This document shows, in pieces, positions 9,265 to 16,893 of a stretch of DNA of 32,901 nt. This DNA comes from an uncultured Clostridia bacterium (GTDB lineage: Bacteria; Bacillota; Clostridia; Oscillospirales; Acutalibacteraceae): assembly GCA_946183545.1 (NCBI GenBank), contig CAMHCD010000005.1:1-32901 (forward strand), in the 5' to 3' direction. Below the pieces are notes generated by a model that did not search any database, was not told the DNA's origin, and saw only the letters and a program-made list of their open reading frames with translations. Position numbers and translations under genes: made by a program. The first letter of the stretch is position 1. Every line of letters begins with the position of its first letter.

Positions 9265-9584
9265 TGCGCGACATAAAACTTGAAAACGGAGATGTGTTTG
9301 TTGACGTTACAGGCGGCTCCGTGCTGCTTAGCGAGGAGGAGTCCGCTGTTCAGCGCGCGCTGATACTTGCCGGAGCGCACAGGGGCAGTTTTGTTTATAA
9401 CCGCAGCCTCGGCTCGGACTACCGTCCGGAAATGGATGAAATGCAGGCGGAAGCGGTCATAAACGAGGCGTTTGCAGATGACGAAAATATGTATATCCGT
9501 GTGTCGGAAAGCGGTGAAGCTCTTATAGTCGATATCCCGACAAAAAACGGATCAGTGCAGCGGGAGGTGCATTTTTACGGATAG
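9261..9584 (+). CDS. Baseplate wedge gp25/gpW-like protein
   Basis: 107 aa between spike and baseplate J (SVLLSEEESAVQRALILAGAHRGSFVYNRSLGSDYR); starts in overlap with the upstream stop. Confidence 0.65.
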   Translation: MMRDIKLENGDVFVDVTGGSVLLSEEESAVQRALILAGAHRGSFVYNRSLGSDYRPEMDEMQAEAVINEAFADDENMYIRVSESGEALIVDIPTKNGSVQREVHFYG

Positions 9585-9606
9585 TTACGAAACAATATAC
9601 AACAGG

Positions 9607-10635
9607 ATGAAGGCGGACTACACCGAGCGCAGCGGAGTGGTGTTTGACGAGGCAAGCGATATAGCGATAAAGCTCAGGGTGCTGGCAGGAGAGATATTCA
9701 ACGCCTATTCACAAACCGAGTGGCTAAAGCGTCAGATGTTCGCCTCCACCGCTACGGGCGAGTTTTTGGATCATATCGCCGAGCAGCGCGGACTAACGCG
9801 CCGGGCCGCGACAAAGGCTCAGGGAACCCTGACCTTTTCCGTTAACGAAACAAAAAGCTACCCCGTAACGATCCCCTCGGGAACGGTAGTGGCAACGACA
9901 GGCGCACAGCCTGTTAGGGTATACACTACCGAGGATGCGGTGTTGCCGCTCGGTACACTGTCGGTGGACGTCAGAGCCGAGGCGGAGCTGGCGGGCTTCG
10001 GCGGCAATATTTTGATAGGCACCGCGACCGTACCGGTCAGCATGCCTGCCGAGCTTGACAGCGTCAGAAACCGGAGCGTATTTGAGGGCGGCGCCGACAC
10101 CGAGGCGGATAATTCGCTGCGTAAGCGGATCAAGGATACCTACTACTGTGTGCCTAACGGCATGAACAAGGCGTATTACATTCAGCTTGCGCAAAGCGTT
10201 GACGGTGTTGACAGAGCCGGAGTTGTTACCTATGCTCGCGGCGCCGGTACTATCAACGTGTATGTTAACAGCTACGACGGTACCATCGGTCAGGCGGTCA
10301 TTGACGAGGCAAGGGCGCTAATCCTGCGCAACCGCGAGATCAATGTAGATGTTGAGGTGCTGCCGGCGGTCGGCACAAGCTACGACATGGCTGTTACAGT
10401 TGAGGCTAAGGCAGGCTACACCGCTCAGGAGGTGCGCGAGCTTTGCACGAACGCTTTTGAGGAATATCTAAGCACCATTCCCTTGGGCGGCACGCTTTAT
10501 CTAAGCGCCCTCGGCAAATATCTGCTGGATACGGATTGCATTGAAAACTATGTGTTCGACATGTCGATGAGCAACATGACCGCCGCAGGCTCGCAGTTCT
10601 TTATAAGCGGCGACGTTGATATCGAGGTGACCTGA
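9607..10635 (+). CDS. Baseplate J-like protein
   Basis: 342 aa; AEQRGLTRRAATKAQGTLTFSV...VTIPSGTVVATTG...GFGGNI is typical of the baseplate J family. Confidence 0.92.
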   Translation: MKADYTERSGVVFDEASDIAIKLRVLAGEIFNAYSQTEWLKRQMFASTATGEFLDHIAEQRGLTRRAATKAQGTLTFSVNETKSYPVTIPSGTVVATTGAQPVRVYTTEDAVLPLGTLSVDVRAEAELAGFGGNILIGTATVPVSMPAELDSVRNRSVFEGGADTEADNSLRKRIKDTYYCVPNGMNKAYYIQLAQSVDGVDRAGVVTYARGAGTINVYVNSYDGTIGQAVIDEARALILRNREINVDVEVLPAVGTSYDMAVTVEAKAGYTAQEVRELCTNAFEEYLSTIPLGGTLYLSALGKYLLDTDCIENYVFDMSMSNMTAAGSQFFISGDVDIEVT

Positions 10636-11117
10636 TGACAAGCTATGGATCTATGACGCAAAAGCTTGCGCCGCTCGGCATTTACGATTTGGAGGACGGA
10701 ACGCGCAACGCTCTGGAGCTTAGGGTGTTTGCCGACGAGCTCGACCGACTGTTTGACACACTGGATGAGATGGAGCGCGAATTCTTTATCGCCACGGCGC
10801 AAAGCTGGGGAATAGCCATGCGCGAGCGCTTTACGGGCAAAGAAAAAAGCAGCCTGCCTGTGGAAAAACGCAGAGAGCTGCTTACGATTGCGGAATATGT
10901 GACCGGAGTTGATCCTACGCCGCAGGGCTTTGAGGATTTTGTGCGCGTTTGCGGTATAGAGGATTTTACATATCAGGAGGTCGGCTCGCACGCCAAGCTT
11001 AACCTGACAATACGGGAAGACCTTGACAGCGGCGAAAAAAAGCTGCTGGAGGAACGCATAAACGCGTATATCCCGGCGCACTGCACGGTGAATATCCGCT
11101 ACACTCCGAATACTTGA
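10635..11117 (+). CDS. DUF2313/YmfQ-like tail protein (gpI-like)
   Basis: 160 aa immediately after baseplate J (LAPLGIYDLEDGTRNALELRVFADELDRLFDTLDEMEREFFIATAQSWGIAMRER). Confidence 0.75.
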   Translation: MTSYGSMTQKLAPLGIYDLEDGTRNALELRVFADELDRLFDTLDEMEREFFIATAQSWGIAMRERFTGKEKSSLPVEKRRELLTIAEYVTGVDPTPQGFEDFVRVCGIEDFTYQEVGSHAKLNLTIREDLDSGEKKLLEERINAYIPAHCTVNIRYTPNT

Positions 11118-11124
11118 TAAGAAA

Positions 11125-11148
11125 GAGGCATGCCGACCGGCATGCCTC
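11125..11148. terminator. Perfect hairpin at the 3' end of the phage cluster
   Basis: 11-bp perfect arms gaggcatgccg / cggcatgcctc with a 2-nt spacer, between the convergent ends 11117 (+) and 11161 (-). No clear T-tract on the + strand. Confidence 0.5.
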
Positions 11149-11160
11149 GTGCTGTATGTG

Positions 11161-11610
11161 CTATTTTCTTAGATTGTTTCGGTCGAGCATATATGCCTTG
11201 CAGTAGTGAGGATTGCTGTCGTCGCTGATGTAGTAGACGACATTGTCGTTTAGATATATCCTCAAATCTTGGGTCTGCTCACCGTTGCCGTCGCTGAAGA
11301 TGACGTTCTTGAAGTTGGGGTTGGTAACGGTAATGGAATATACTGCCCAACCGTAGGTCTTGTTGCCGGCGCCGACCTGTTCCACAGGCTTTTTGGCAAG
11401 GGTCGATGTGCCTGATATGTGTGTGACCTGTAATGAAGATCGCGTCCTTGTAGGTTTCCAAAATGGATTTCAGCTGATTGGTGGAATCGTATCCGTTGCT
11501 GAGCGGTATGTCGTAGTAGTTATTAACCGGGTTATCTCCGGCGCCGTAGTTTTGAAACAGCGCGTGCTCTATGATGTAGATATTATGACCGTCGCCGGAA
11601 TATCTGATTA
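11161..11610 (-). pseudogene. Decayed metallophosphoesterase-like / starch-binding (CBM26-like) fragment
   Basis: The minus strand encodes NIYIIEHALFQNYGAGDNP...KDAIFITGHTH (metallophosphatase GHTH motif), then in another frame ISGTSTLAKKPVEQVGAGNKTYGWAVYSITVTNPNFKNVIFSDGNGEQTQDLRIYLNDNVVYYI... The frame breaks at a (TG)4 run (11418-11425). Confidence 0.6.
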
Positions 11611-11749
11611 GACGCCTTCGGATGACAAAAGTTGCGGTATTATTCTTGACAAGCCGTGCGGATTCAAATACAATAGAATACAACGCCGTACTGTGTTGAG
11701 TACGATCGTGCGGCGCACCCTTTGACACTGAAGGGAGAGTGAGTTAAGG

Positions 11750-12283
11750 TTGGATATCGTTCATTTTTTATATAATAAATCGAATATTTACTCCATTGCC
11801 GGAACTGTAATCACATACACCCTCTGGACGGTTGTCATGCTGCTGACTAAGGGCAGGACAAAAACGGTTATCACAAGGCTCGGAGTGGCGGCTTCGCTGG
11901 TGTTGATTTTTATGCTTACCATTTTCGGCAGGACAACCGATGTCGCCCACGACGTAAGTCTTGTTCCGTTTGCCTCGGTCGAGCCTATGATGACCCGCGT
12001 CGGGTATTATCGGACGGTTTATTTGAACATCATTCTGTTTATTCCGCTCGGACTCAGCCTGCCGTTTGCGCTGCCGGAAAAAATCAAGCGGCGCGTCTTG
12101 CTCACCGTCGCCGCGGGCTTTTTGCTCAGCGTTATTGTTGAAGCCACGCAGTTTGTTTTCCAAATCGGTAAATGCGAAACGGATGACGTCTTAATGAACA
12201 CCCTCGGAGTTTTTCTCGGTGCAACGTCATATTGGATATACCTGCTGATTTCAAAACGAATAAAAAAGAAAGAGAACTTATAA
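11750..12283 (+). CDS. VanZ-like family membrane protein
   Basis: 177 aa, multiple TM segments, VanZ-like SLVPFASV..., LNIILFIPLGLSLPF, VEATQFVFQIGKCETDDVLMNTLGVFLG. Confidence 0.85.
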   Translation: MDIVHFLYNKSNIYSIAGTVITYTLWTVVMLLTKGRTKTVITRLGVAASLVLIFMLTIFGRTTDVAHDVSLVPFASVEPMMTRVGYYRTVYLNIILFIPLGLSLPFALPEKIKRRVLLTVAAGFLLSVIVEATQFVFQIGKCETDDVLMNTLGVFLGATSYWIYLLISKRIKKKENL

Positions 12284-12294
12284 ATACAGCTAAA

Positions 12295-12333
12295 AACAGC
12301 GCCGCGATCACATGGTCGCGGCGCTGTTTTTTA
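12295..12333. terminator. Bidirectional terminator
   Basis: 13-bp perfect stem aacagcgccgcga (12295-12307) / tcgcggcgctgtt (12316-12328), followed by T-run; lies between convergent genes. Confidence 0.9.
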
Positions 12334-13206
12334 TTATCGGAGCATCCATTCCCTCACGGTTTGGATCTCTTGCTTATAGCCTGCGTCGTCGTTGGGAGTT
12401 TCAAGAATGAACGGACGGTTTTGCAAAAGCGGATGCCGCACTACCGCACACAGCGCGTCTGCGCCTATCATTCCTTTGCCGAGCTGTTCGTGACGGTCCT
12501 TGCGTGAGCCGCAGGTGTTTTTGCTGTCGTTAAGATGAACGGCGCAGAGGTCATTCAGTCCGATCACATCGTCAAAATGCGCAAGCACTCCGTCAAGGTC
12601 GGTTTGTATGTCATATCCCGCGTCCCATATATGGCAGGTGTCAAAACATACGCCGAGCTTGCCGCGAAGCTCTTCGCCGCCGATAGATACGGCAAGGTCG
12701 ATTATCGCCTTAAGCTCCTCAAAGCAGCCGCCAATCTCGCTTCCTTTGCCTGCCATTGTTTCGAGCAGGACTTTATTTTGCAGTGGAATTTTGCTTGTTT
12801 GCTCCGTTTCACGGATAATGTCGGCAACGGCTTCGGCGATCTGCCGCACGCCTGTCTGATTGCCCTGTCCAACATGACAGCCGGGATGAAAGTTGTAAAA
12901 ATTCCCGGGCAGCGACTGCAAACGCAGCAGATCGTCGCGCATCATCTCACGCGAGTTGGCGCGGATCTCATCCTTGGCGGCGCAAACGTTCATGGTGTAC
13001 GCGCCGTGAACGACAAGCTTGCCGAATTGATTGTCGCTTATATACTGCCGCAGCGCTTCCATGTCCTCGGCTGAAACCTGCTTTGATTTTCCGCCGCGCG
13101 GATTGCGCGGAAAAAACGCGAAGGTGTTACCGCCGAGCTTATGCTCATGCCTGCCCATTGCAAGGTATCCCTTTGATACCGAAACGTGATTACCTATGTA
13201 TATCAT
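12334..13206 (-). CDS. nfo: Endonuclease IV (AP endonuclease, family 2)
   Basis: 290 aa; MIYIGNHVSVSKGY...NFHPGCHVGQG...LLETMAGKGSEIG...GVCFDTCHIWDAGYD...HLNDSKNTCGSRKDRHEQLGKGMIG are hallmark motifs. Confidence 0.95.
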   Translation of the reverse strand: MIYIGNHVSVSKGYLAMGRHEHKLGGNTFAFFPRNPRGGKSKQVSAEDMEALRQYISDNQFGKLVVHGAYTMNVCAAKDEIRANSREMMRDDLLRLQSLPGNFYNFHPGCHVGQGNQTGVRQIAEAVADIIRETEQTSKIPLQNKVLLETMAGKGSEIGGCFEELKAIIDLAVSIGGEELRGKLGVCFDTCHIWDAGYDIQTDLDGVLAHFDDVIGLNDLCAVHLNDSKNTCGSRKDRHEQLGKGMIGADALCAVVRHPLLQNRPFILETPNDDAGYKQEIQTVREWMLR

Positions 13207-13209
13207 CTT

Positions 13210-14610
13210 TCATACTCCGTTGACAGTGCGTTTTTTTGCCAGTTTGTCGTAGCGCATTTTGAAAAACACTCCGCTTATCGGATGTGACAGTACACCGGCG
13301 ACTATGCCGATGATCCATACGAACTGCCAACTTATAAAGAATCCCCACAGCGCCATAAGCGCACAGGCGATCAGCCAGTAGCACAGGTAAAACCACTTGT
13401 TGCCTTTGTTGACCTCTGCAAGCAAGTCCGTTCCGCCGGAAGTGTGAGGAGCGTTTTCGATGAAATCCGCGGCGCCCTTTACACCCGGGCATGAGCGAAA
13501 GTCATCGCAGCATGATTTTGCGGCAGCGGCATATTTACTGTCGTTCAAAACCTGCGTGACCGCCTGCTTGATGCCCTTGGCTGAATCGTCGTTAAGCATT
13601 ATGCCGGCTTCTTTTTCCGTGACTCGCCTTGCCACGGCGCGCTGCTCGCTTGTCTGCGGATACAGTATGAGCGGAGTCGCCATATACAGACTCTCGGAAA
13701 CGCTGTTCATGCCGCAGTGTGTGATGAACGCGTCCGCCTTTGACAGCACTTCAAGCTGGTTGACGTAAGGGTATGCCTGAACATTGCCGGGCAGCTTGCC
13801 GAGCAGCTTTTTGTCCATATGTTTTCCGTAGGATATCATAACGTCGATGTCCGTGTTTCCGAGCGCGTCCATACATTTATGATAAAAATCCGGTCTGTCA
13901 TTTATGACCGTTCCCAGTGCGATATAGACCAAAGGGCGGTCTTTGCTTTTGTCGGGACTCAGCGTTGAAAAAACAGAGGGACCGACAAAGGCGTAATGGT
14001 CGGAAAAGCTTTCCGCATAGGGCTGGAAGCTGCGTGAGGTATAGACTACGGTGTCGGTCTTGCTGTCGTTCTGTACCAGCGACAGCGCGCTTTTGACGTG
14101 ATAGCCGTAGGGCTCAAGTGTTTTGAGCTCCTTTGATATCTTGGGCAATCCGAAAATCATCCCGGACAGCTCGCGTGAACTCATCTTCATGTATTTTGAC
14201 GACATCTGATTAAAAGCAAATGTGCTTGTAGAGCATACTAAAGGCACCTTGTGCTTCCACGCGTTTAGCTTGCCCCAGAAGCAGACCGAGTCAGAATAAA
14301 CCGCGTCCGGCTTGAACTGAGCAAATTCCTTATCTAAAAAATCGTTCATTTTAAGCGTAGTGCGTATGTCCTGGATCGTCATTTCGGTGGTGTTGACGTT
14401 CATCAGGTTTTCCATTTCTTCGTCGGTGACCGGAGGAAGGTATTCGTCGCAGGATACAAATTCCGCTCCCGTTGATCTGATCTTCTCCTCAAATTCATCA
14501 AAGGAGTAAAATCGCACGGCGTCGCCTCTTTTTACCAGCTCAGCCGCCACCGGCAGCATAGGGTTGGTGTGTCCGTGAGCAGGAATACAGAAAAAAGCTA
14601 TTCTTTTCAT
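13210..14610 (-). CDS. GT1/MGT-family glycosyltransferase with C-terminal TM hairpin
   Basis: 466 aa; MKRIAFFCIPAHGHTNPMLPVAAELVKRGD, ALGTVINDRPD, ADAFITHCGMNSVSESLYMATPLILYPQTSEQ; C-terminal hydrophobic pair FYLCYWLIACALMALWGFFISWQFVWIIGIVAGVLS. Confidence 0.9.
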   Translation of the reverse strand: MKRIAFFCIPAHGHTNPMLPVAAELVKRGDAVRFYSFDEFEEKIRSTGAEFVSCDEYLPPVTDEEMENLMNVNTTEMTIQDIRTTLKMNDFLDKEFAQFKPDAVYSDSVCFWGKLNAWKHKVPLVCSTSTFAFNQMSSKYMKMSSRELSGMIFGLPKISKELKTLEPYGYHVKSALSLVQNDSKTDTVVYTSRSFQPYAESFSDHYAFVGPSVFSTLSPDKSKDRPLVYIALGTVINDRPDFYHKCMDALGNTDIDVMISYGKHMDKKLLGKLPGNVQAYPYVNQLEVLSKADAFITHCGMNSVSESLYMATPLILYPQTSEQRAVARRVTEKEAGIMLNDDSAKGIKQAVTQVLNDSKYAAAAKSCCDDFRSCPGVKGAADFIENAPHTSGGTDLLAEVNKGNKWFYLCYWLIACALMALWGFFISWQFVWIIGIVAGVLSHPISGVFFKMRYDKLAKKRTVNGV

Positions 14611-14825
14611 TTTTCCTCACCGTCCGTTTCCTTAAACGCAGTGTTAAAAAGACTGTTAAATGATTTTTTCGGCGGAATGGCTATGCCGTGTTCTTCGTCG
14701 CCGAGCAGTATCAGCACATCTCCGGGTTTTATGTCAAAGACATCGCGCGCCTGTTTTGGAATAACGATCTGTCCCTTTTCGCCTACAGTAGCTGTCCAAG
14801 CGTATTTTCCCTTTGGAGTTTTCAT
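14607..14825 (-). CDS. AbrB/SpoVT-like DNA-binding protein
   Basis: MKTPKGKYAWTATVGEKGQIVIPKQARDVFDIKPGDVLILLGDEEHGIAI...; ATG at 14825 with RBS GAGGTGAG. Stop overlaps the GT start. The ORF-track start at 14939 is too far upstream. Confidence 0.9.
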   Translation of the reverse strand: MKTPKGKYAWTATVGEKGQIVIPKQARDVFDIKPGDVLILLGDEEHGIAIPPKKSFNSLFNTAFKETDGEEK

Positions 14826-14840
14826 TGAACTCACCTCAAA

Positions 14841-14888
14841 AGTATGATTTGTTATACAAATCATACTACAATTAGCTTTGAATGTCAA
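14841..14888 (-). promoter_or_regulatory. SigA-type promoter with a palindromic operator over the -10
   Basis: Minus strand TTGACA (14888-14883), 17-nt spacer, TATGAT (14865-14860). The -10 lies in the perfect inverted repeat AGTATGATTTG-TATAA-CAAATCATACT (14867-14841), upstream of the AbrB gene. Confidence 0.8.
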
Positions 14889-15004
14889 GACGAAAGAAGT
14901 ATTTTGATTCAAAGTTACCGTCAATATGGTAAAAATCAAAAAAATATATAGACTTTTTGTGTGTTTTTTGTTATTATATATTGTGATTAATTGGAGATGT
15001 GATT

Positions 15005-15916
15005 ATGAATAAACTACAAGCGAATTTATGTCTTATATGTGTTACGCTGTGTTGGTCGACTGAGGTTATTATTTTTGCCTGCATCCCCGACACCGTTTTG
15101 TCGTTCGCAACGACCGCTATCACCAATGCTATCGCGTCCGTTATTCTTGCGGCGTGTTTTTTCAAAAGGATCAAAACCGAGCTAAGGCGCTCGTCAAAAA
15201 AGCTTGTCATGCGCTGCCTGCTGCTTGGCGTTCTTAACTGTTTATACAACGTTTTGTTTTTGCAGGGACTTAATTATCTCGACGTTTCCACAGGCGCTTT
15301 CACCTTTTCTATGACGATCGTGGTTTTGCCCGTCGTTCTGCTTACAATGAGGAAAAAAGTAAGCAAAAAAACGTGGGTATCGGTGGTGCTTGCTCTAAGC
15401 GGTATCATTATTGCCTTGGGCTCTAACTTTGTCAATACCCAGCTTCCCGGGCTTTTGATAATGCTTGCGGGCTGTGTCGTTCGCGCTATGTTTATCGTTA
15501 AGCTGAATGACTACGCAAAGGAGCACGATGCGGTCACGCTCTCGGTTTTCATCTCTGCCATCGTCACCGTAATAAGCTTTGTCATTTGGTTTATTCTCCA
15601 GCCCGAAACTTTCGGCGCTATCCCTTGGTCGGGCACCATCATAGCAAGCCTTTTTATCTACGCTTACTTCATAATCGCCTTTACTCAGACGCTGAATATC
15701 TTTGCGCAAAAGCGGGCAACTGCGGCAGGCGCAACTATAATCTATTCGCTCGAAATAGCGTTCTCGCTGATTTGGGGAGCAGTGTTGCCGGAAACGCTGG
15801 TAGAACGCGTAATACCGACTCCGTTTCAGATTTTCGGAGCGTTGCTGATCGTTGCCGGCAGCCTTATAGAAATATTAGATTTCGGCGGAAAGAAAAGGAG
15901 TGGATCGGATGCCTGA
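15005..15916 (+). CDS. EamA/DMT-family transporter
   Basis: About 303 aa, 10 predicted hydrophobic segments; GLNYLDVSTGAFTFSMTIVVLPVVLL, PGLLIMLAGCVVRAMFIVKLNDYA. RBS ggagatgtgattATG. Confidence 0.85.
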   Translation: MNKLQANLCLICVTLCWSTEVIIFACIPDTVLSFATTAITNAIASVILAACFFKRIKTELRRSSKKLVMRCLLLGVLNCLYNVLFLQGLNYLDVSTGAFTFSMTIVVLPVVLLTMRKKVSKKTWVSVVLALSGIIIALGSNFVNTQLPGLLIMLAGCVVRAMFIVKLNDYAKEHDAVTLSVFISAIVTVISFVIWFILQPETFGAIPWSGTIIASLFIYAYFIIAFTQTLNIFAQKRATAAGATIIYSLEIAFSLIWGAVLPETLVERVIPTPFQIFGALLIVAGSLIEILDFGGKKRSGSDA

Positions 15917-16487
15917 CAAAAGTAAGCTTAACCCTAAGGTGAAAAACGCTTTGTTGATCATGGTTTTGCTCATAGTATTTCTGATCGTAGCAATTCCTTT
16001 TAAGGTCATGAGCGTAATACAGGGCTTTACCGATATAAGACCCGTTATGCTGCTGCAGCCCGTTTACGGAGTTTTCTTCGGCATTCCGGGATGTATAGCT
16101 TTTGCTATCGGCAATTTGATCGGAGATATCGTCAGCGACAGCCTCAGATGGTCGTCAATAGCGGGCTTTGCGGCGAATTTTCTCGGAACGTTTGTTTTTT
16201 ATTATTACTGGAGCAGATTATCAAAAACGCCGTTTTCACTGCGGACGGGCAGAAACCTGCTAAAGCAGATCGCGGTCGTATTTGTGTCCGCAATTATCCA
16301 GACGATCATTATAACCCCCGCCGTAGAGTTGGTATATCCAGAGGTGACAAGCAGTCTGTTTGCTGTCACCGTGCTGCTTAACAATTCGGCGTTCCCTATC
16401 ATGCTCGGAATCCCTCTGATGATCCTGATGCAGGAGGAGCTGGGCTTCAAACCAAAAGTCCGTTTGACAACAAAACAAAGGGTATAA
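15909..16487 (+). CDS. ECF-type S-component-like integral membrane protein
   Basis: About 192 aa; GFTDIRPVMLLQPVYGVFFGIPGCIAFAIGNLIGDIVSD is S-component-like. ATG at 15909 overlaps the EamA stop. Confidence 0.6.
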   Translation: MPDKSKLNPKVKNALLIMVLLIVFLIVAIPFKVMSVIQGFTDIRPVMLLQPVYGVFFGIPGCIAFAIGNLIGDIVSDSLRWSSIAGFAANFLGTFVFYYYWSRLSKTPFSLRTGRNLLKQIAVVFVSAIIQTIIITPAVELVYPEVTSSLFAVTVLLNNSAFPIMLGIPLMILMQEELGFKPKVRLTTKQRV

Positions 16488-16503
16488 CTAAGAGCATAAG
16501 TTA

Positions 16504-16536
16504 CGGAGTCTGAAATATTCAGGCTCCGGTTTTTTA
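16504..16536 (+). terminator. Rho-independent terminator for the EamA/S-component pair
   Basis: cggagtctgaa (16504-16514) / ttcaggctccg (16518-16528) with one mismatch, then a T-run. Confidence 0.8.
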
Positions 16537-16559
16537 TGGTTCTATGTTGTGAAAATAAC

Positions 16560-16591
16560 AACAGCTTCCGCAGCGGTATGCGGAAGCTGTT
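16560..16591 (-). terminator. Terminal hairpin of the NRPS-STAS operon
   Basis: 13-bp perfect stem aacagcttccgca (16560-16572) / tgcggaagctgtt (16579-16591), directly after the STAS stop (16597), followed on the minus strand by T-rich sequence. Confidence 0.8.
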
Positions 16592-16596
16592 TTGTC

Positions 16597-16893
16597 TTAC
16601 TGAATGTCGAGATAATTTGAGAAGCCTGTGATCCTCAGGATCTCCATCACCTTTTTGTTGACGTTCCTGATCGTAAGCCCGTCCTTGTCGCTGAGCAGGT
16701 CGTTGGCGTTGAGGATAGCTCTCAGCGCGGCGGAGCTGACATACTCTACGCCTGCCATATCCAATATCAGGGTGTCGTTAGCGTCGCACAGCTCGGTGAT
16801 TTTTGTTTCAAATGCTTCGACAGTGACATGGTCGATCTTGCCCTCCGGCGCGATGACCTGCTTGCCGTTTTCTTCATAAACATTAATTGTCAT
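16597..16893 (-). CDS. STAS-domain protein (SpoIIAA/RsbV-like anti-sigma-factor antagonist)
   Basis: 98 aa; NVYEENGKQVIAPEGKIDHVTVEAFETKI...DTLILDMAGVEYVSSAALRAILNA with Ser at the usual phosphorylation site. RBS AAAGGAG; overlaps the CapA-like gene. Confidence 0.92.
   Translation of the reverse strand: MTINVYEENGKQVIAPEGKIDHVTVEAFETKITELCDANDTLILDMAGVEYVSSAALRAILNANDLLSDKDGLTIRNVNKKVMEILRITGFSNYLDIQ

Noticed and set aside
318-11352. Direct repeat tatactgccc[c/a]acc at 318-331 and 11339-11352 as possible att sites
   Set aside because: 13/14 match could arise by chance, and the right copy lies inside the CBM-like coding remnant rather than at the phage boundary.
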